Shown here piece after piece: positions 62,655 through 64,000 of a stretch of 64,000 bases of DNA. Positions within the stretch are counted from its first letter, which is position 1; the number at the start of each line of letters is the position of its first letter. Location of the stretch: the NCBI GenBank assembly GCA_017305715.1, contig JAFKKG010000011.1, positions 290,950-354,949 on the forward strand, read 5' to 3'. The notes under the pieces were generated by a model. The model had not been told where the DNA came from, did not search any database, and saw only the letters and a list, made by a program, of their open reading frames with translations. Made by a program: the position numbers and the translations under genes. The DNA is from Hyphomicrobiales bacterium (lineage in GTDB: Bacteria; Pseudomonadota; Alphaproteobacteria; Rhizobiales; Xanthobacteraceae).

Positions 62655-63524
62655 TCAATCCGCCCTACCGGGCTGGACCTCTGCGATCTTCAATCCAGAT
62701 GACGGCATCTGTGCGTTAGTCGACGCCGACCGGTTCGACGGCGATGCCGGATTGGAGGATCGGAAAGCGGCGTCGGGCGGCACTCCCTGGGATGGTCGAC
62801 GTGCAGCGGATGCTGGAAGCACGATCACTTTCGCTCCAACTTTGACCCGCTCATAAAGGTCCACGACGTCCTCGTTGGTCAGCCGGATGCAGCCGGACGA
62901 AACCCGCTTCCCGATCGTATCGGGCTTGTTGGTGCCGTGAATTCGATATTCGGTCTCGCCCAGATACATCGCCCGGGCGCCGAGCGGGTTGCCGGGACCG
63001 CCTGCCATGAACCGCGGCAGATAAGGCTGACGGACAAGCATATCTGCAGGCGGACGCCAATCCGGCCATTCTGTCTTTCGGGCCACCGTCTGTTCACCGG
63101 ACCACGCGAAACCTTCGCGGCCAACGCCGATCCCGTAGCGCATCGCTTGCGCGTCGTTCAAAACGAAATAAAGGAATGTGTTTTTGGTATCGATGATCAC
63201 GGTGCCCGGAGTCTGGTGACTGGCATAGTCAACCACCTGCCGAACAAATGCTCCGGGAGCGTCAGCGGCCTTTGGTGTTTCGAACGGAGGCGGCGGGGCC
63301 TGAATCGGAACTGGCGGTGATGCATGAACTGGAGTTGACACGTAAACCGGCGTTGACGACGCCATGGCTTGATGCGCGGACGGCTTCCGTATCGGTTGCA
63401 CGCTCGTCTGCCGGGGCCACAAACTGTACCCCAGTGCGGCGACGACCACGGCGCCAATTGCCACTCTCCCGGCCATCGGGAGTACGAGCGTCTCTGCCTT
63501 TCCACGTTTGGCCCGCTTACTCAT
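62655..63524 (-). CDS. L,D-transpeptidase (YkuD domain), membrane-anchored
   Basis: A 289-residue periplasmic peptidoglycan cross-linking enzyme or lipoprotein-anchoring transpeptidase. GGAG precedes the ATG at 63524. Parts: one membrane helix (about 18-36, VAIGAVVVAALGYSLW), a Pro/Ser-rich linker (about 40-90), and a YkuD domain with His196 in YRIHGTN and catalytic Cys212 in SSGCIRLTNEDV. A Ser/Pro-rich tail follows. The last codons and stop lie inside a repeat fragment (62651-62668), so the C-terminus may have been reshaped. It is alone. Confidence 0.92.
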   Translation of the reverse strand: MSKRAKRGKAETLVLPMAGRVAIGAVVVAALGYSLWPRQTSVQPIRKPSAHQAMASSTPVYVSTPVHASPPVPIQAPPPPFETPKAADAPGAFVRQVVDYASHQTPGTVIIDTKNTFLYFVLNDAQAMRYGIGVGREGFAWSGEQTVARKTEWPDWRPPADMLVRQPYLPRFMAGGPGNPLGARAMYLGETEYRIHGTNKPDTIGKRVSSGCIRLTNEDVVDLYERVKVGAKVIVLPASAARRPSQGVPPDAAFRSSNPASPSNRSASTNAQMPSSGLKIAEVQPGRAD

Positions 63525-63639
63525 ATCCCACTCCAGGTCACGATGCCCCGAAGAGGTACCCAGCAAAATTTAAGAAACTTCGAAGCGATTTCGCTCAGGA
63601 TGGAACCGTTGGCGGTGGTTAACGCCGATGTGGGCGCGA

Positions 63640-64000
63640 GCGAGTGCGTCAAATTGACCCGACGCGCAAATCACTTCCGATTTACGGAAATCGTGTCAAG
63701 CCTCAAAATAAAAAATATTTCTGTTTTAGAGAAGTCAAATCACTGGCACATATTGGCCCATCCCGCCCTGGTCAGAAGGGCGTCGGCCGTCGTCACGGAC
63801 GTTGGGCGGGGAGCGGTGGACGTGGAGGTTGTCGCTTGACGAGCGCGGCTGAAGCGTACGGTGAAGACGTGTGGTCCTGACGCCGCGTTGCTGGCGTCCA
63901 TGCACCTGGGAGGCGTCTGACTTCCCAGGGCGCGACGGAGGCAAAAGAGCCGTTCTCCGGGGAGAGCACGTTATAAGCCGTAAAGCCATCGCGCAGGGAA
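63640..64000. repeat. probable large Bradyrhizobium-type intergenic repeat, running off the window
   Basis: No gene. The run CGCAAATCACTTCCG, an AT-rich patch AAAATAAAAAATATTTCTG, GTGTGGTCCTGACGCCGC, and CTCCGGGGAGAGCACG with TATAAGCCGTAAAGCC match, from memory, a long repeat found many times in Bradyrhizobium and relatives. It also holds a local hairpin CCTGGGA-N10-TTCCCAGG at about 63904. The 63525-63640 part is the upstream region of the transpeptidase and shows nothing else. Confidence 0.45.

Overview
This window reads as chromosomal DNA of a high-GC alphaproteobacterium of the Bradyrhizobium / Nitrobacteraceae type. The grounds are a fliF-fliG-fliH-fliN-flbD flagellar operon with a SciP-type gene beside it, the very large number of periplasmic substrate-binding proteins, and several short intergenic palindromic repeats that I recall from Bradyrhizobium genomes. 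I see no rRNA, tRNA, CRISPR array, integrase or transposase. All assignments come from reading the sequence; no database search was run.

Layout. 0-12.6 kb is mixed metabolism, transport and sensing: an extracellular family 1 binding protein, a D-2-hydroxyacid dehydrogenase, a Cache-domain chemoreceptor, a Bug-type receptor, an EamA exporter, a TetR/membrane-protein pair, an acyltransferase, an FMN-dependent hydroxyacid dehydrogenase, an orphan MlaD/MCE protein and a PEP-CTERM protein. 12.9-20.5 kb holds an orphan TRAP binding protein, a second EamA exporter, and a divergent regulatory unit: LysR-XRE on the minus strand facing a tightly overlapped operon of GNAT, cysteine hydrolase, a 71-aa protein and an MFS transporter. 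20.7-24.2 kb holds purA and a proline-rich membrane protein. 24.5-30.2 kb is a catabolic-looking island: a periplasmic binding protein, a TetR regulator, an acyl-CoA carboxyltransferase, an acyl-CoA ligase and a free biotin carrier, with no biotin carboxylase. 30.2-41 kb contains small membrane and secreted proteins, AraC, msrB-msrA, an exported TPR-caspase protein, a RecD/Dda-like helicase and a luciferase-like oxidoreductase.

41.2-56.0 kb is the most striking part, a 15-kb organosulfur-scavenging supercluster. It has two complete ABC cores (permease plus ATPase), six SsuA/TauA-like binding proteins, two SsuD-like flavin monooxygenases, an SfnB/DszC-like acyl-CoA dehydrogenase homologue, a flavin reductase and an Lrp-type regulator. 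A plausible reading is that several binding proteins of different specificity feed two importers, and that FMNH2-dependent enzymes then release sulfite inside the cell.

56.3-61.9 kb is the flagellar MS-ring/C-ring operon on the minus strand, led by tandem CtrA-like half-sites and preceded by sciP. The last 2 kb holds an L,D-transpeptidase and dense repeat-derived DNA.
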